Shown: positions 27,406-37,652, counted from the stretch's first letter. The stretch: DNA of 64,000 bases from Alistipes sp. (GCA_017937805.1 JAGBCX010000017.1:22370-86369); one strand, 5' to 3'. Translations and numbers: made by a program. The notes: a model not told the origin generated them from the letters alone.

Positions 27406-30400
27406 ATGCTTATGGTTAAAAAAATTGTACTATCAATGGCTGCGATTTTGTTTGCATGTGCTTCGGTGCTTGCACAAAATAAGCAGGTTTCAGGTACAGT
27501 TACCAGCCCGGACGGTTCTCCGGTTGTTGGTGCTACCGTAGTGGTAGAGGGTACCTCGCTTGGTACTTCGACCGATATGCAAGGTAAGTATATGCTTGCG
27601 GCTCCAACCAATGGAACGCTTGTATTCTCCTTCATCGGTTATGAAGATGCTAAGCTTGCCATCAATGGCAAAACAACTGTAAATGTCGTTTTGAAAGAGG
27701 CATCGAAGGCAATTGACGATGTTATCGTTGTTGCGTTCGGTGAGGCTAAGAAAGAGGCATTTACCGGTTCGGCTAAGGTCGTTTCTTCTGAAGACCTTAC
27801 CAAAACACAATCTTCGAACGTATCAGATGCTTTGGTTGGTAAAGTAGCCGGTATGCAGACTGCATCGCCATCTGGTCGTCCTGGATCTGGTCAGAATCTT
27901 ACAATTCGTGGTCCTGGCTCAATCTACTCGGCTACAAGCCCATTGTGGGTTGTCGATGGTATGCCTTACGCAGGCGATATCAACAACATCAACCCTGCCG
28001 ACATTGAGTCGATTACCGTTTTGAAGGACGCTGCTTCGAACGCGTTGTACGGTGCTCGTGGTGCTAATGGTGTTATCATGGTTACCACCAAGCGTGCAAA
28101 GGCTGGTGACGCTCGCGTTACTTTCGATGGCAAGTGGGGTCTTAACACTCGTGCTTTGCAGACTTACGACTATGTTGACAACGCAGGTGAGTACTACGAG
28201 TTGCACTATCAGGCTCTTTACAACAACTATGCAAAGACTCTCAGTGCTGCCGAGGCTCACAAGAAGGCTAACGAGGTTCTCATTTCGGGCCAGCCGGGAG
28301 GTTTGGGTTACAACGTAATGACCGTACCTGCAGGACAGCTTCTTATCGGTTCTAACGGTAAGTTGAACCCTAATGCAACCGTAGGTCGTTTGCATACCTA
28401 TAAGTATAAGGACGAGAACGGCGTTGAGCAGACCGAGAACTACTGGTTGAAGCCAGATGATTGGTTGAATGCACTCTACAAGCCATCATTCCGTCAGGAG
28501 TACAATGTTAACGTTTCGGCTGCAGGCGAGAAGAGCAACTTCTTCGCTTCGTTCGGATACTTGGACAACAATGGTATCATCGACGGTTCAAAGCAGGAGC
28601 GTCTTACAACTCGTTTGCGCGCTGACTATCAGGCAAAGAAGTGGTTGAAGGTTGGAGGAAACTTCTCTTACACTCACTACAAGTGGTATCAGGGCGATAG
28701 CAATGAAGGTGCAGGTGATGGAGGTGATGTATTTGCAGCAGCATTGAACACAGCTCCTATCTACCCTCTTCACATTCGCGACAGCAAGGGTAACCTTATG
28801 TATGATGAGTTGGGCCTTCCTGTATACGATACCGGTGACGGTAGTATTCTCGGTCCTGATGCAAAGCGTCCTTCGGGTAGCAACACCAACTACTTGCGCG
28901 AGATTCAGCTCAACAAACACTCGACTGAGGGTAATGCATTCTCGGCACAAGGTTTTGCAGAGGTTCGTTTCTACCGCGATTTGAAGTTCATCTTCAACGC
29001 AAATATGAACCTTGACGAGGGTCGTAGTACAGATTTGTTGAACCCATACTACGGACAGTTTGCAGAGAATGGTGGTATTGTAAGTAAGAGCCACAGCCGT
29101 GATATCTCTTACGAATTGCAGCAGTTGCTCAACTATACCCACACATTCGGTTCGAGCCACAACTTGGATGTTCTCTTGGGACATACGTCGTATACTCTTA
29201 AGACATACGGTCTTGGCGCTTCGAAGTCAAAGATGTTCTCGTACGACTATGACGAGTTGTCGGGTTTGATTATCGATGGTCAGTCGGCAAGCTCAAGCTT
29301 TGCACAATATGTCAACGAGGGTTACTTCGTTCGTGCTCAGTACGACTACGATCAGCGTTACTTCTTCTCTGGTTCGTATCGTCGTGATGCATCTTCTAAC
29401 TTCCACCCAGATAACCGTTGGGGTAACTTCTGGTCGGTATCGGCTGCATGGTTGATGAACAAGGAGTCTTGGTTCAACGCACCATGGGTTGACATGTTGA
29501 AGATTAAGGCATCGTATGGTGTACAGGGTAACGATAAGCTCGGTGGCTACACTATTTCGCAGTACTACGTTGATGCATACACAATCAAGAACAATGGTTC
29601 TGATGGCGTTGCAACAACATTCTCGCAGAAGGGTAACAAGGATATCACATGGGAGAGCAACGGTAACCTCAATGCCGGCGTAGAGTTCAGCTTCTGGAAG
29701 GGCCGTCTTTATGGTAACGTAGACTACTTCCACCGTAAGACTTCGGATATGTTGTTCTTCTTGTCGGTACCTGCATCACTCGGTTACAGTGGCTACTACA
29801 CTAACCTCGGTGATATGGTTAACCAGGGTATCGAGGCTGAGTTGGGCGCAGACATCATTCGTCGCAAGAACTTCGTATGGAACTTCGGTTTGAACTTGAC
29901 TCACTACAAGAACAAGATCACTCGTCTTCCTGATGAGTACAAGAACAACACAACTGACGACGGTAAGCTCAAGGGTTACAATGCCGGTTCGATGTTCTAT
30001 GCAGAGGGACAACCATTCTTCTCTCTATATATGCCTACATACGCGGGCGTAAATCCTGAGACCGGTAAGTCGGAGTGGTTGGTTTACGATGAGGATGGCA
30101 ACGAGTCGAAGACAGATCTCTATAGCGAGGCTTCGCAGAAGGGTCGTGCAATTCAGGGTGATGCAACACCTGATTTGTACGGAGGATTCAACACCTCGTT
30201 CATGTTCTTCGGTGTTGATATCTCGGCAAACTTCACCTACCAGATTGGTGGTTTGGTATATGATGGCGGATATGCATCAATGATGGATTCTCCATTGCAG
30301 ACTTCGGTAGGTCGTGCATTACACCGCGACTTGTGGGACGCATGGAGCGAGGATAACAAGGATTCGAATATTCCGCGTTTCCAGTATGGCGATCAATACT

Positions 30401-30660
30401 CTGCAGCTCGTTCTTCGCGATTCTTGACAGATGCTTCGTATCTCAATATCCAGAATATCACTATTGGTTACACTCTTCCTGCAAAGATTACTCGTAAGTT
30501 CTTGGTTGAGAAGTTGCGCGTATATCTCTCATGCGACAATGTATTCTATTGGTCACAGCGTCAAGGTTTGGACCCACGTCAGTCGATTAGTGGTTCGGCA
30601 AGCGCATACAAGTACTCTCCAATTCGTACATTCTCGGGTGGTGTAACTCTTACATTCTAA
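27406..30660 (+). CDS. SusC/RagA-type TonB-dependent outer-membrane transporter
   Basis: An outer-membrane importer of 1084 aa. After the signal peptide (ends near VLAQ) comes the carboxypeptidase-regulatory-like domain (QVSGTVTSPDGSPVVGATVVVEG...), then the TonB box/plug region (DDVIVVAFGEAKKEAFTGSAKV; NVSDALVGKVAGMQ; TIRGPGSI; PLWVVDGMPY; ESITVLKDAASNALYGARGANGVI) and a C-terminal barrel ending in VTLTF. It takes up large ligands together with the SusD-like lipoprotein that follows after 25 bp. A second start at 27412 (MVKK) is possible. The neighbouring protease suggests peptide ligands, which is inference. Confidence 0.96.
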   Translation: MLMVKKIVLSMAAILFACASVLAQNKQVSGTVTSPDGSPVVGATVVVEGTSLGTSTDMQGKYMLAAPTNGTLVFSFIGYEDAKLAINGKTTVNVVLKEASKAIDDVIVVAFGEAKKEAFTGSAKVVSSEDLTKTQSSNVSDALVGKVAGMQTASPSGRPGSGQNLTIRGPGSIYSATSPLWVVDGMPYAGDINNINPADIESITVLKDAASNALYGARGANGVIMVTTKRAKAGDARVTFDGKWGLNTRALQTYDYVDNAGEYYELHYQALYNNYAKTLSAAEAHKKANEVLISGQPGGLGYNVMTVPAGQLLIGSNGKLNPNATVGRLHTYKYKDENGVEQTENYWLKPDDWLNALYKPSFRQEYNVNVSAAGEKSNFFASFGYLDNNGIIDGSKQERLTTRLRADYQAKKWLKVGGNFSYTHYKWYQGDSNEGAGDGGDVFAAALNTAPIYPLHIRDSKGNLMYDELGLPVYDTGDGSILGPDAKRPSGSNTNYLREIQLNKHSTEGNAFSAQGFAEVRFYRDLKFIFNANMNLDEGRSTDLLNPYYGQFAENGGIVSKSHSRDISYELQQLLNYTHTFGSSHNLDVLLGHTSYTLKTYGLGASKSKMFSYDYDELSGLIIDGQSASSSFAQYVNEGYFVRAQYDYDQRYFFSGSYRRDASSNFHPDNRWGNFWSVSAAWLMNKESWFNAPWVDMLKIKASYGVQGNDKLGGYTISQYYVDAYTIKNNGSDGVATTFSQKGNKDITWESNGNLNAGVEFSFWKGRLYGNVDYFHRKTSDMLFFLSVPASLGYSGYYTNLGDMVNQGIEAELGADIIRRKNFVWNFGLNLTHYKNKITRLPDEYKNNTTDDGKLKGYNAGSMFYAEGQPFFSLYMPTYAGVNPETGKSEWLVYDEDGNESKTDLYSEASQKGRAIQGDATPDLYGGFNTSFMFFGVDISANFTYQIGGLVYDGGYASMMDSPLQTSVGRALHRDLWDAWSEDNKDSNIPRFQYGDQYSAARSSRFLTDASYLNIQNITIGYTLPAKITRKFLVEKLRVYLSCDNVFYWSQRQGLDPRQSISGSASAYKYSPIRTFSGGVTLTF

Positions 30661-30685
30661 TTTTTACAGAAAGGAGATTTAGAGT

Positions 30686-32404
30686 ATGAAAATGAATAAG
30701 ATATATAAGAAGATTGCTACCGTTCTGTTGGGTGCTTCGGTGTTTGCAACCGGTTGTATTCAGGAGTCCATAATCATGAACGGAGGTGCAACAATCGATC
30801 AGGTTAAGGATTCCGATTTCGGAGCAGATGGTATGGTTAATGCCATAACAGCTATCTTGGTTAGCAACAACGTATATGGTGGCGATTACCACGATGATTT
30901 CGGTTACCCAACTATCTTCGGAACATTCGACCGTGCTATCGGCGAGGTATTCCCATCGAACGCATATAGCGGAGGAAACCAATATTATGACCGTTTCCAA
31001 TTCTACCACTATCAATTCACCATTGGCCCTAACGGCTATTGCGGTATTGTATGGTACAACTACTATCAGTTTATTCAGGCAGCCAACGACCTTATCAGAG
31101 CCGTTGGTAACGATCCGGAGCTTGCTGAGCAGCGTGGTATAGCAAAGGCATTCCGTGCGCTCTACTACCTCGATTTGGCTCGTTTCTACGATGCTCTACC
31201 AGCAGAGTCTACCGAGAAGCCCGGATATATGGCTATGTTGAAGAAGGTTGAGGGCTTGACAGTACCTTACGTTGACGAGAACGCAACCGAGGAGATTGCT
31301 CGTAACAATCCTCGTCTTCCTCGTGAGCAGATGTTCAATCGTATTTTCAGCGATTTGAACGATGCAGAGGTTTGCTTGGCAAATTACAAGCCATCAATCA
31401 AGACAACGCCTTCATTGGCAGCAGTTTATGGTTTGAAGGCTCGTGCATACCTCTGGTTGGGAGGTTTCGAGGAGGGACTTTACTCTTCGACCTATCCTGA
31501 GGTTCTTACCGGCAATGCAGCATACAAGAAGGCTGCTGAGTATGCTCGTAAGGCTATCGAGGCTTCGGGTTGTCAGCCACTCACCGAGTCTGAGTACTGC
31601 GATCCTATCAACGGATTCAACTCATTCAACAACGCTTGGATGTGGGGTATGGCTCAGTCGGCTGAGACAATCTACTCGAACCTTCACGCATGGGCAGCAC
31701 ACATGTGTTGCGAAGCCGGTTGGGGCTACGGTTCAGGTGCACAGCCGGGTGTTCGTAAGGCTACTTACGAGCGTATGTCTAACACCGACTTCCGTAAGAA
31801 GTTGATTGTTGGCCCTAATACCACTTACGATGACTACAAGGACGTAACAATCCTTACCGAGGACGAGTGGACTACATTCGGTTTGGAGGGTAAGGGTATG
31901 CGTACTTACGCACACTTGAAGTTCCGTACAAACGGTGGCGAGAAGTCGAACGATGCAACCGGAAATGTTGTTGATATTCCGATGATGCGTGTTGAGGAGA
32001 TGTACTTGATTGAGGCTGAGGCAACTGCACACTTTGCAGAGGCAACTGCACAACAGTTGATTACAACCTTCATGACATCGTACCGCGACAAGAAGTACTC
32101 TATTCCATTGGGTAAAACATCAGGCGATGAGCTCGTTGAGGAGATTATCTTCCAGAAGCGTTGCGAGTTGTGGGGCGAGGGCGTTTTGTTCTTCGACTTC
32201 AAGCGTTTGAACTATGGTATTCACAATGCTTATGCTGGCCACAACACCCCTATGGGCTTGGATTTCGAGACCAATGGTCGTTGCCCTGCATGGAACATCT
32301 GTATTCCATTGGCTGAGACTCAGCAGAATGTTGCTCTCAAGGATTTGAACAATCCTGATCCATCGGAGACACTCAAAGCTGTTAGTGAGCAGGAAGGCGA
32401 TTAG
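30686..32404 (+). CDS. SusD/RagB-type surface lipoprotein
   Basis: The ligand-capping partner of the SusC-like transporter (572 aa). It has a lipoprotein signal (SVFATGCIQES, Cys near 24) and the alpha-helical TPR-like SusD fold (GIAKAFRALYYLDLARFYDALPAE; AAVYGLKARAYLWLG; AAEYARKAIEASGC) with the family's C-terminal EIIFQKRCELWGEGVLFFDFKRLNYG. A second start at 30692 is possible. An AGAAAGGAG-like stretch lies in front. Confidence 0.95.
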   Translation: MKMNKIYKKIATVLLGASVFATGCIQESIIMNGGATIDQVKDSDFGADGMVNAITAILVSNNVYGGDYHDDFGYPTIFGTFDRAIGEVFPSNAYSGGNQYYDRFQFYHYQFTIGPNGYCGIVWYNYYQFIQAANDLIRAVGNDPELAEQRGIAKAFRALYYLDLARFYDALPAESTEKPGYMAMLKKVEGLTVPYVDENATEEIARNNPRLPREQMFNRIFSDLNDAEVCLANYKPSIKTTPSLAAVYGLKARAYLWLGGFEEGLYSSTYPEVLTGNAAYKKAAEYARKAIEASGCQPLTESEYCDPINGFNSFNNAWMWGMAQSAETIYSNLHAWAAHMCCEAGWGYGSGAQPGVRKATYERMSNTDFRKKLIVGPNTTYDDYKDVTILTEDEWTTFGLEGKGMRTYAHLKFRTNGGEKSNDATGNVVDIPMMRVEEMYLIEAEATAHFAEATAQQLITTFMTSYRDKKYSIPLGKTSGDELVEEIIFQKRCELWGEGVLFFDFKRLNYGIHNAYAGHNTPMGLDFETNGRCPAWNICIPLAETQQNVALKDLNNPDPSETLKAVSEQEGD

Positions 32405-32449
32405 TAGAGAGGCAGAGAACGTATTGTTAAACGAGAAAAAAATTACAAT

Positions 32450-34912
32450 ATGAAAAATTTAAAAATGTTATATATAGCACTGATTGCGTTGATGGCAGGT
32501 GTATTGGGTTCGTGTACAAACGACCCATACACTGTCGGAGAGCAGGTTGCCGGACCTCAGGTGTACTGGAATTCGAGCAATCCGTCAACCATTGAATTCA
32601 AAGAGAATGATTCAAAGAAGAAGTCGCTCACTTTGTTGCGTCTTGATAAGGACGAGGAGCTCACCGTATCTGTGATATTGGACTTTGCAGATGGCGTTGA
32701 CGAGTCACTCTTCGAGGTGCCTGAGACTGTTACCTTCAAGAAGGGTGAGGGCTCGGCAAAGTTGAATTTCAAAGTTAATTACGAGCAGTTCGAGAGCGAC
32801 AAGAACTACACCGTTGTATTCAAGCTCTATCCATCAGATGTTACCACATCTTACGGATTTAGCGAGTGGAAGGTAAACTTCGCATTGAACCCATACGTTT
32901 TGATGAAGGACAGTAAGGGTAACAATGCTAAGGGTAAGTTCCGTGGTGCAGGTGTTTTGGACTTTGCATTCAATATTGACACCGAAGTGGAGGTTGAGGT
33001 TGATATTTACGAGCACAAGACTAAGCCGGGTGTATATAAGATTATCGACCCTTGGACTCCAAGCTTTGCATACGGCTTTGGCTACTCGACCATTGATGAG
33101 GCTTTGGCTGATGGTATGTCTACTACCAATGCAAGTCTTGTTATCGATGCAAGCAACCCTGATGCAGTTATTATCCCAGAGCAGGATTTAGGTATTGACC
33201 TCGGTTATGGTCCTATGGCTCTTCTTTCGGGATACCCTGACTATATTCCAGATCCTGCAGCTGGTGCCGGAACATTGGTTGATGGCGTTATCACATTTGC
33301 TGCACGTACCATGTTGTTCTATTCACCGGGACTCAATGTTGCGTTGGGACAAAAAGAGAATGCACTTCTCTACTCTAACACTACCGGTATGTTCCGTGTT
33401 ATTTTGCCGGGTGTAGAGGTTGCAGACTACTCATTGGGCGTTGCTGACGATGGTATGGACGTTACCGTTGATGGTGTTGTTGCTGCTAAGGTGAAGTTCA
33501 CCTACGGTGATGATGTTACAGGCATCAAGTATATGATTGTATCTGGCAATCTCTCAAGCGAGCAGGCTGCTGAGGTATTGGCAGTACTCCTTGAGGGCAA
33601 GAACGAGAATATTCTCGAGGTTGAGGACTTTGTTAAGGGCGAGGGCGTTGCAAATGTAAAGATTGGCTTGGAGAAGGCCGGCTTGTACACTGTTGTAGCA
33701 GCACCTGCTGATAAGGATGGCGTATTGCGCGGTAAGAATGCCGTTGCCGGACTTATCAACTTCAGAGGTATCGGCGCACAAGAGGAGCACCCTTGCAAGA
33801 TTGTTGCAGACTTGGATGCGATGAGCAAGTACATGCCTGAATATTCGTCTACATACCCAGATACTACATCTCTCTCTTTCGCAGTTATGGGTGAGGAGAT
33901 CAAGGAGGCAATATACTTGTTTGCTGACACAGCGACTTTCGAATACTTCTTGGCTCAGGGTGCAACATTAGAGGAGCTTGTAGTGGCTAATGGTTACGCT
34001 TTTGAGGAAGACAAGGTGGCTGCAATTAATGACGGAGGATATGTCAATGGTTTCATCAACCAGGACCCTGGAACATCTTATACATTGGCTATCTATGCTA
34101 AGAATGTTTATGGAGAGTCAACCGTTATCTCTGATACTCATACAACCGAGGCTTTGCCAGAGATTGACTACAAGGGCGAGTTGGTAATTGGCGACTACTA
34201 CATGTCTTGCACAATGGGTGCCGGCACTGAGAGTGAGACCACTTTCCAAAATCTGTTTACCGTAACACCTGATGGCGAGAGCGGAACCGATTTCGTCATG
34301 GCTAATTTTGGTACTAATAGAGTACAAGGTTTATCGACACAGTGGAAGGCTGCATACGATTCGGCTGCAGGAACACTCACTTTGAGTGGTCTTGAGAAGG
34401 GCTACGAGGATTATGGATCTGGCTTTGGTGTAGATTATGCATATCTTGATAAAGAAGAGACTATGGCCATTCGATTCTTGTCGTTCGCAACAGCAGATTC
34501 AACAACCGGTGCAGATCCTCTTGTTCTTACCGTTGATCCTGAGACTAAGCAGATTACCGGCATGAAGAACGCTGCATTTATCGTAGCAGTTGTTGATTCA
34601 GCGAGTGGTCAAATACTTCAATATGTAGACTACTTTGACGGTTCTTTGACCGCTATTATCCATGAGAGCGCAATTGGCGCATCACCTGCTTCGGTTACAA
34701 GAGCTCCATTCAGCAGCGTGGATACCAACAAGCTCACTGTATCGAAGAAGTTGCGTAGCATGAAGATGGCTAAGCTCGCAACATCGGCAAACAGCTCGAT
34801 GAAGTCGGGTATCAACACCGTAAAGCCTACATTTGTTGAGAACTACACTCCTGAGAAGAGCGTAGGTTTCAAGACCTTGAAGGCTGTTAGCGTATCGGAG
34901 TTCCGCCGCTAA
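32450..34912 (+). CDS. large surface lipoprotein in the susC/susD operon
   Basis: An 820-aa lipoprotein (GVLGSCTNDP, Cys near 24) at the position where SusE/F-like binding proteins are found. The N-terminal part contains a Calx-beta/DUF-like beta domain (IEFKENDSKKKSLTLLRLDKDEE...VTFKKGEGSAKLNF), then beta-rich domains (e.g. KIIDPWTPSFAYGFGYST) and a basic, Ser/Lys-rich C-terminal stretch. I do not recognise a catalytic motif. It probably binds the substrate at the cell surface for the SusC/SusD pair; that role rests on position only. Confidence 0.75.
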   Translation: MKNLKMLYIALIALMAGVLGSCTNDPYTVGEQVAGPQVYWNSSNPSTIEFKENDSKKKSLTLLRLDKDEELTVSVILDFADGVDESLFEVPETVTFKKGEGSAKLNFKVNYEQFESDKNYTVVFKLYPSDVTTSYGFSEWKVNFALNPYVLMKDSKGNNAKGKFRGAGVLDFAFNIDTEVEVEVDIYEHKTKPGVYKIIDPWTPSFAYGFGYSTIDEALADGMSTTNASLVIDASNPDAVIIPEQDLGIDLGYGPMALLSGYPDYIPDPAAGAGTLVDGVITFAARTMLFYSPGLNVALGQKENALLYSNTTGMFRVILPGVEVADYSLGVADDGMDVTVDGVVAAKVKFTYGDDVTGIKYMIVSGNLSSEQAAEVLAVLLEGKNENILEVEDFVKGEGVANVKIGLEKAGLYTVVAAPADKDGVLRGKNAVAGLINFRGIGAQEEHPCKIVADLDAMSKYMPEYSSTYPDTTSLSFAVMGEEIKEAIYLFADTATFEYFLAQGATLEELVVANGYAFEEDKVAAINDGGYVNGFINQDPGTSYTLAIYAKNVYGESTVISDTHTTEALPEIDYKGELVIGDYYMSCTMGAGTESETTFQNLFTVTPDGESGTDFVMANFGTNRVQGLSTQWKAAYDSAAGTLTLSGLEKGYEDYGSGFGVDYAYLDKEETMAIRFLSFATADSTTGADPLVLTVDPETKQITGMKNAAFIVAVVDSASGQILQYVDYFDGSLTAIIHESAIGASPASVTRAPFSSVDTNKLTVSKKLRSMKMAKLATSANSSMKSGINTVKPTFVENYTPEKSVGFKTLKAVSVSEFRR

Positions 34913-34933
34913 TACTACACTACATAACACTGA

Positions 34934-34963
34934 CAGAGCGACCACATCAACATGGTCGCTCTG
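34934..34963 (+). terminator. strong hairpin in the susC-operon between the surface lipoprotein and protease genes
   Basis: CAGAGCGACCA and TGGTCGCTCTG form an 11-bp perfect stem with an 8-nt loop; ACAC/GTGT words outside can extend it. No U tract follows, so partial termination or mRNA processing that lowers expression of the protease part is more likely than full termination. Confidence 0.5.
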
Positions 34964-35006
34964 CGGTGTCTAAATAACAAAAACTATAAGAGGAGATTTT
35001 TTAGAG

Positions 35007-37019
35007 ATGTATCGATTTATCAAACTTTATGGCGCATTGGCGATTGCTGCATTGGCATTTGCGCAGTGTACCCAAGATATCACAAACGACATCTTTGTTG
35101 GAGAGTCGCAAGACGCCTCTGCAACAAAGATTATCAACACCTCGCGCTCGGCCGTAGCGGGTACTATCCTCGTGAAGTTAGACGAGGAGGGTGCACGCGC
35201 CTTTGAAAATGGCACACGCAGTGGCAACGGGGTTACTCGCTCGAATATTGAGCCTTTGAACAATATCCTGCTCGACATTGATGCTGTATCTATTGAGCGT
35301 TTGATCCCTTTCAATCTCAAACACGAAGAGGAGATGCGCAAAGCGGGATTGCACCGTTGGTATATCGTACATTTCGACAACAAACAACCACTTGACAAGG
35401 TGGCGCAGGGGTTGGCAACCATTGGTGAAGTGGAGAAAATCGAGTTTAATACACAGATGGAGATGCCAAAGATTCAGCATTGCGCACCTGTGGAGCCGTG
35501 CGAGGTTGAAACTCGACTCGCTACGCCAACTTTCAACGATACATATCTAAATCTGCAGTGGGATTTCCACAACAAGGGAATATCATTTGACACCAAGGCT
35601 GTAGCCGGAATGGATATCAACGTTCACGAAGCGTGGAAATACACTACGGGCGACAACTCTATTATTGTTTCGGTTGTGGACCAAGGTGTCACCTACACTC
35701 ACGAGGATTTGGCGGATAATATGTGGGTAAATAAGGGTGAGATACCAAACAACAAGATAGACGATGACGGCAATGGCTATGTAGATGATATTCATGGCTA
35801 CAACTTCGTAGATAGGGGCCCTATCTCTTGGAATAAGACCTATACTGACGCTAATGGAGATCCTATTGGAGATGTTGGTCACGGAACACATATCGCCGGA
35901 ACAATATCGGCAGTGAATAACAATGGTAAAGGAGTGTGCGGTATTGCCGGAGGAGATGGTTCGGGCAATGGTGTGCGTATTATGTCGGCTCAGATTTTCT
36001 CGGGTACAAACGAAAATAACGCATCTATAGCAGTAGTAACCGAAGCCATTACATATAGCGCAAACAACGGAGCAGTTTTGGCGAACAATTCGTGGGGCAC
36101 CAAGGCTATGAGTGGTCAGAATGACGGCTGGTACATAGCTGCTGAGAGTGCAATACAGAACGCCTGCAAGTACTTCGAGGAGAAGCGTAACCACCCGAAC
36201 TTGGTCGGTGGACTTTTGATATTTGCGGCAGGAAACGACAGCGCTTCACAGTCGGGTTATCCTGCTGCATATAGAGATAATATCTCCGTTACTGCATTTG
36301 GAATAGATGGTATGCCTGCATCGTACACAAATTATGGTCCGGGTTGTAATATCTCTGCCCCCGGTGGCGACCAAGGTAGATGGGGTAAAGCTAAACACGG
36401 CATTCCGTCAACTATAGCGGACCTCTCAACAGGAAAGGATACTTATGTTTATTATCAGGGAACTTCGATGGCGTGTCCTCATGTTACGGGCGTAGCTGCG
36501 CTCGGCATTGCCTACGCCAAGAAGATTGGCAAGACATTAACTGCCGAGGAGTTCAAAACAAAGTTATTGCTCTCGGTGAATGATATTGATTCGGATATCA
36601 AAAATAACACTTCGTTCAGTCGATATCTGAATGGCATGGGAACAGGACGTATCGATGCCTTCAAGATGTTGATGAATGTTGAGGGTATCAACTCTATTCC
36701 GGTACCGCAGGGCAAGCCTCTCTACAAGATAGATTTGAAGAAGTACATATCAGACGGAAAGGCTAATCCGAGAATTATGGACGTGATAATTAGCGATGTG
36801 GACAAACAACGCTTGGGTATAAAGGATTTGGAGATTTACGCAGAGAGCAACAGTATTCGTATAACCTGCCAGAATGTAGGTTCGGCAATCATCAACATAA
36901 AGTTTGTTGCCGGAGGTAACTACATGGGTAGCGATGACACTGTGGGAGGTATGGAGATTGTAAAGCCATTTGCGCTAATCGTACGCGAGAATTTCGCCGG
37001 AAATGGAGGTTGGTTGTAA
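35007..37019 (+). CDS. subtilisin-like (S8) serine protease, lipoprotein
   Basis: A 670-aa surface or periplasmic protease. Lipoprotein signal LAFAQCTQD (Cys21). An N-terminal propeptide-like region (about 50-150) precedes the S8 domain with all catalytic residues: Asp225 in VSVVDQGV, His292 in GHGTHIAGT, the oxyanion Asn410 in FAAGND and Ser487 in YQGTSMACPHVTG. A further beta domain (about 570-670) follows and no type 9 secretion tail is seen. It lies 94 bp behind the surface lipoprotein gene, past a hairpin, and no separate promoter was found. It probably supplies peptides to the SusC/SusD pair or processes its components. Confidence 0.92.
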   Translation: MYRFIKLYGALAIAALAFAQCTQDITNDIFVGESQDASATKIINTSRSAVAGTILVKLDEEGARAFENGTRSGNGVTRSNIEPLNNILLDIDAVSIERLIPFNLKHEEEMRKAGLHRWYIVHFDNKQPLDKVAQGLATIGEVEKIEFNTQMEMPKIQHCAPVEPCEVETRLATPTFNDTYLNLQWDFHNKGISFDTKAVAGMDINVHEAWKYTTGDNSIIVSVVDQGVTYTHEDLADNMWVNKGEIPNNKIDDDGNGYVDDIHGYNFVDRGPISWNKTYTDANGDPIGDVGHGTHIAGTISAVNNNGKGVCGIAGGDGSGNGVRIMSAQIFSGTNENNASIAVVTEAITYSANNGAVLANNSWGTKAMSGQNDGWYIAAESAIQNACKYFEEKRNHPNLVGGLLIFAAGNDSASQSGYPAAYRDNISVTAFGIDGMPASYTNYGPGCNISAPGGDQGRWGKAKHGIPSTIADLSTGKDTYVYYQGTSMACPHVTGVAALGIAYAKKIGKTLTAEEFKTKLLLSVNDIDSDIKNNTSFSRYLNGMGTGRIDAFKMLMNVEGINSIPVPQGKPLYKIDLKKYISDGKANPRIMDVIISDVDKQRLGIKDLEIYAESNSIRITCQNVGSAIINIKFVAGGNYMGSDDTVGGMEIVKPFALIVRENFAGNGGWL

Positions 37020-37047
37020 GAGATTAGTTCTAAAAAGAGAGGATATT

Positions 37048-37557
37048 ATGAAATTGACAAAGATATTTTTGGTTATAGTGGCGTTGTGCGCCATATCTTG
37101 CAACAAAGAGAAGCCTGAAGAGGTGGTTCCGCCACCACCAGCTGCCTTTATCGACAATAGTGGCATAGTTTGGGAAGCAGAGGGCGATATTGTAGGCCAA
37201 TGGTCGCTAACATCGTACGGATACCCCGTACAACCTCAGATATATATCGAGTTTGGCGAAGATGGCAAATTCAACCTCTATCAGCGATATACCGAGACCG
37301 CTTGGGTTCATCTCAAAGGTAGCTACACTCTCGAGGAGAACATCTTGAAGGGTAAATATTCAGACGGAAAATCGCTGAGCACAAACTACATGGTGCAATA
37401 CGGTGAGAAGAGTGGCAAACAGCATATCTCGCTCAAAGGCCTTGATTCATATATGCAGATATACGTGGAGTGCGATATTCCGACCGATGTTAAGGAGGGC
37501 GCAGAGTCGCGCGTAGGCGAAGAGATGGATTTTGCAACAATCGAGAGATTCTTGTAG
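37048..37557 (+). CDS. small lipocalin-like lipoprotein of unknown function
   Basis: A 169-aa lipoprotein (IVALCAISCNKEK, Cys near 18) with a Pro-rich linker and then one beta domain with the pattern seen in lipocalin-like Bacteroidetes proteins (IVGQWSLTSYGYP...IEFGEDGKFNLYQR...KGSYTLEENILKGKYSDGKS). Start 37048 was chosen for the signal peptide. It starts 28 bp after the protease gene and ends before a strong terminator, so it closes the susC/D operon. It may be a protease partner or inhibitor, which is a guess. Confidence 0.75.
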   Translation: MKLTKIFLVIVALCAISCNKEKPEEVVPPPPAAFIDNSGIVWEAEGDIVGQWSLTSYGYPVQPQIYIEFGEDGKFNLYQRYTETAWVHLKGSYTLEENILKGKYSDGKSLSTNYMVQYGEKSGKQHISLKGLDSYMQIYVECDIPTDVKEGAESRVGEEMDFATIERFL

Positions 37558-37575
37558 AGAGATTGTTGGCTATAT

Positions 37576-37614
37576 AACAGAAATAGGGGCGATATTCTCG
37601 CCCCTATTTCTGTT
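37576..37614. terminator. bidirectional intrinsic terminator (perfect 17-bp arms)
   Basis: AACAGAAATAGGGGCGA (37576-37592) and its exact inverse complement (37598-37614) around TATTC. It separates the rightward susC-operon from the leftward ssb gene and has the same GGGGCGA core as the terminator at 3346. Confidence 0.92.
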
Positions 37615-37652
37615 GGTATATACAATACACCCCAAAAGCACTCCCCCACCTC

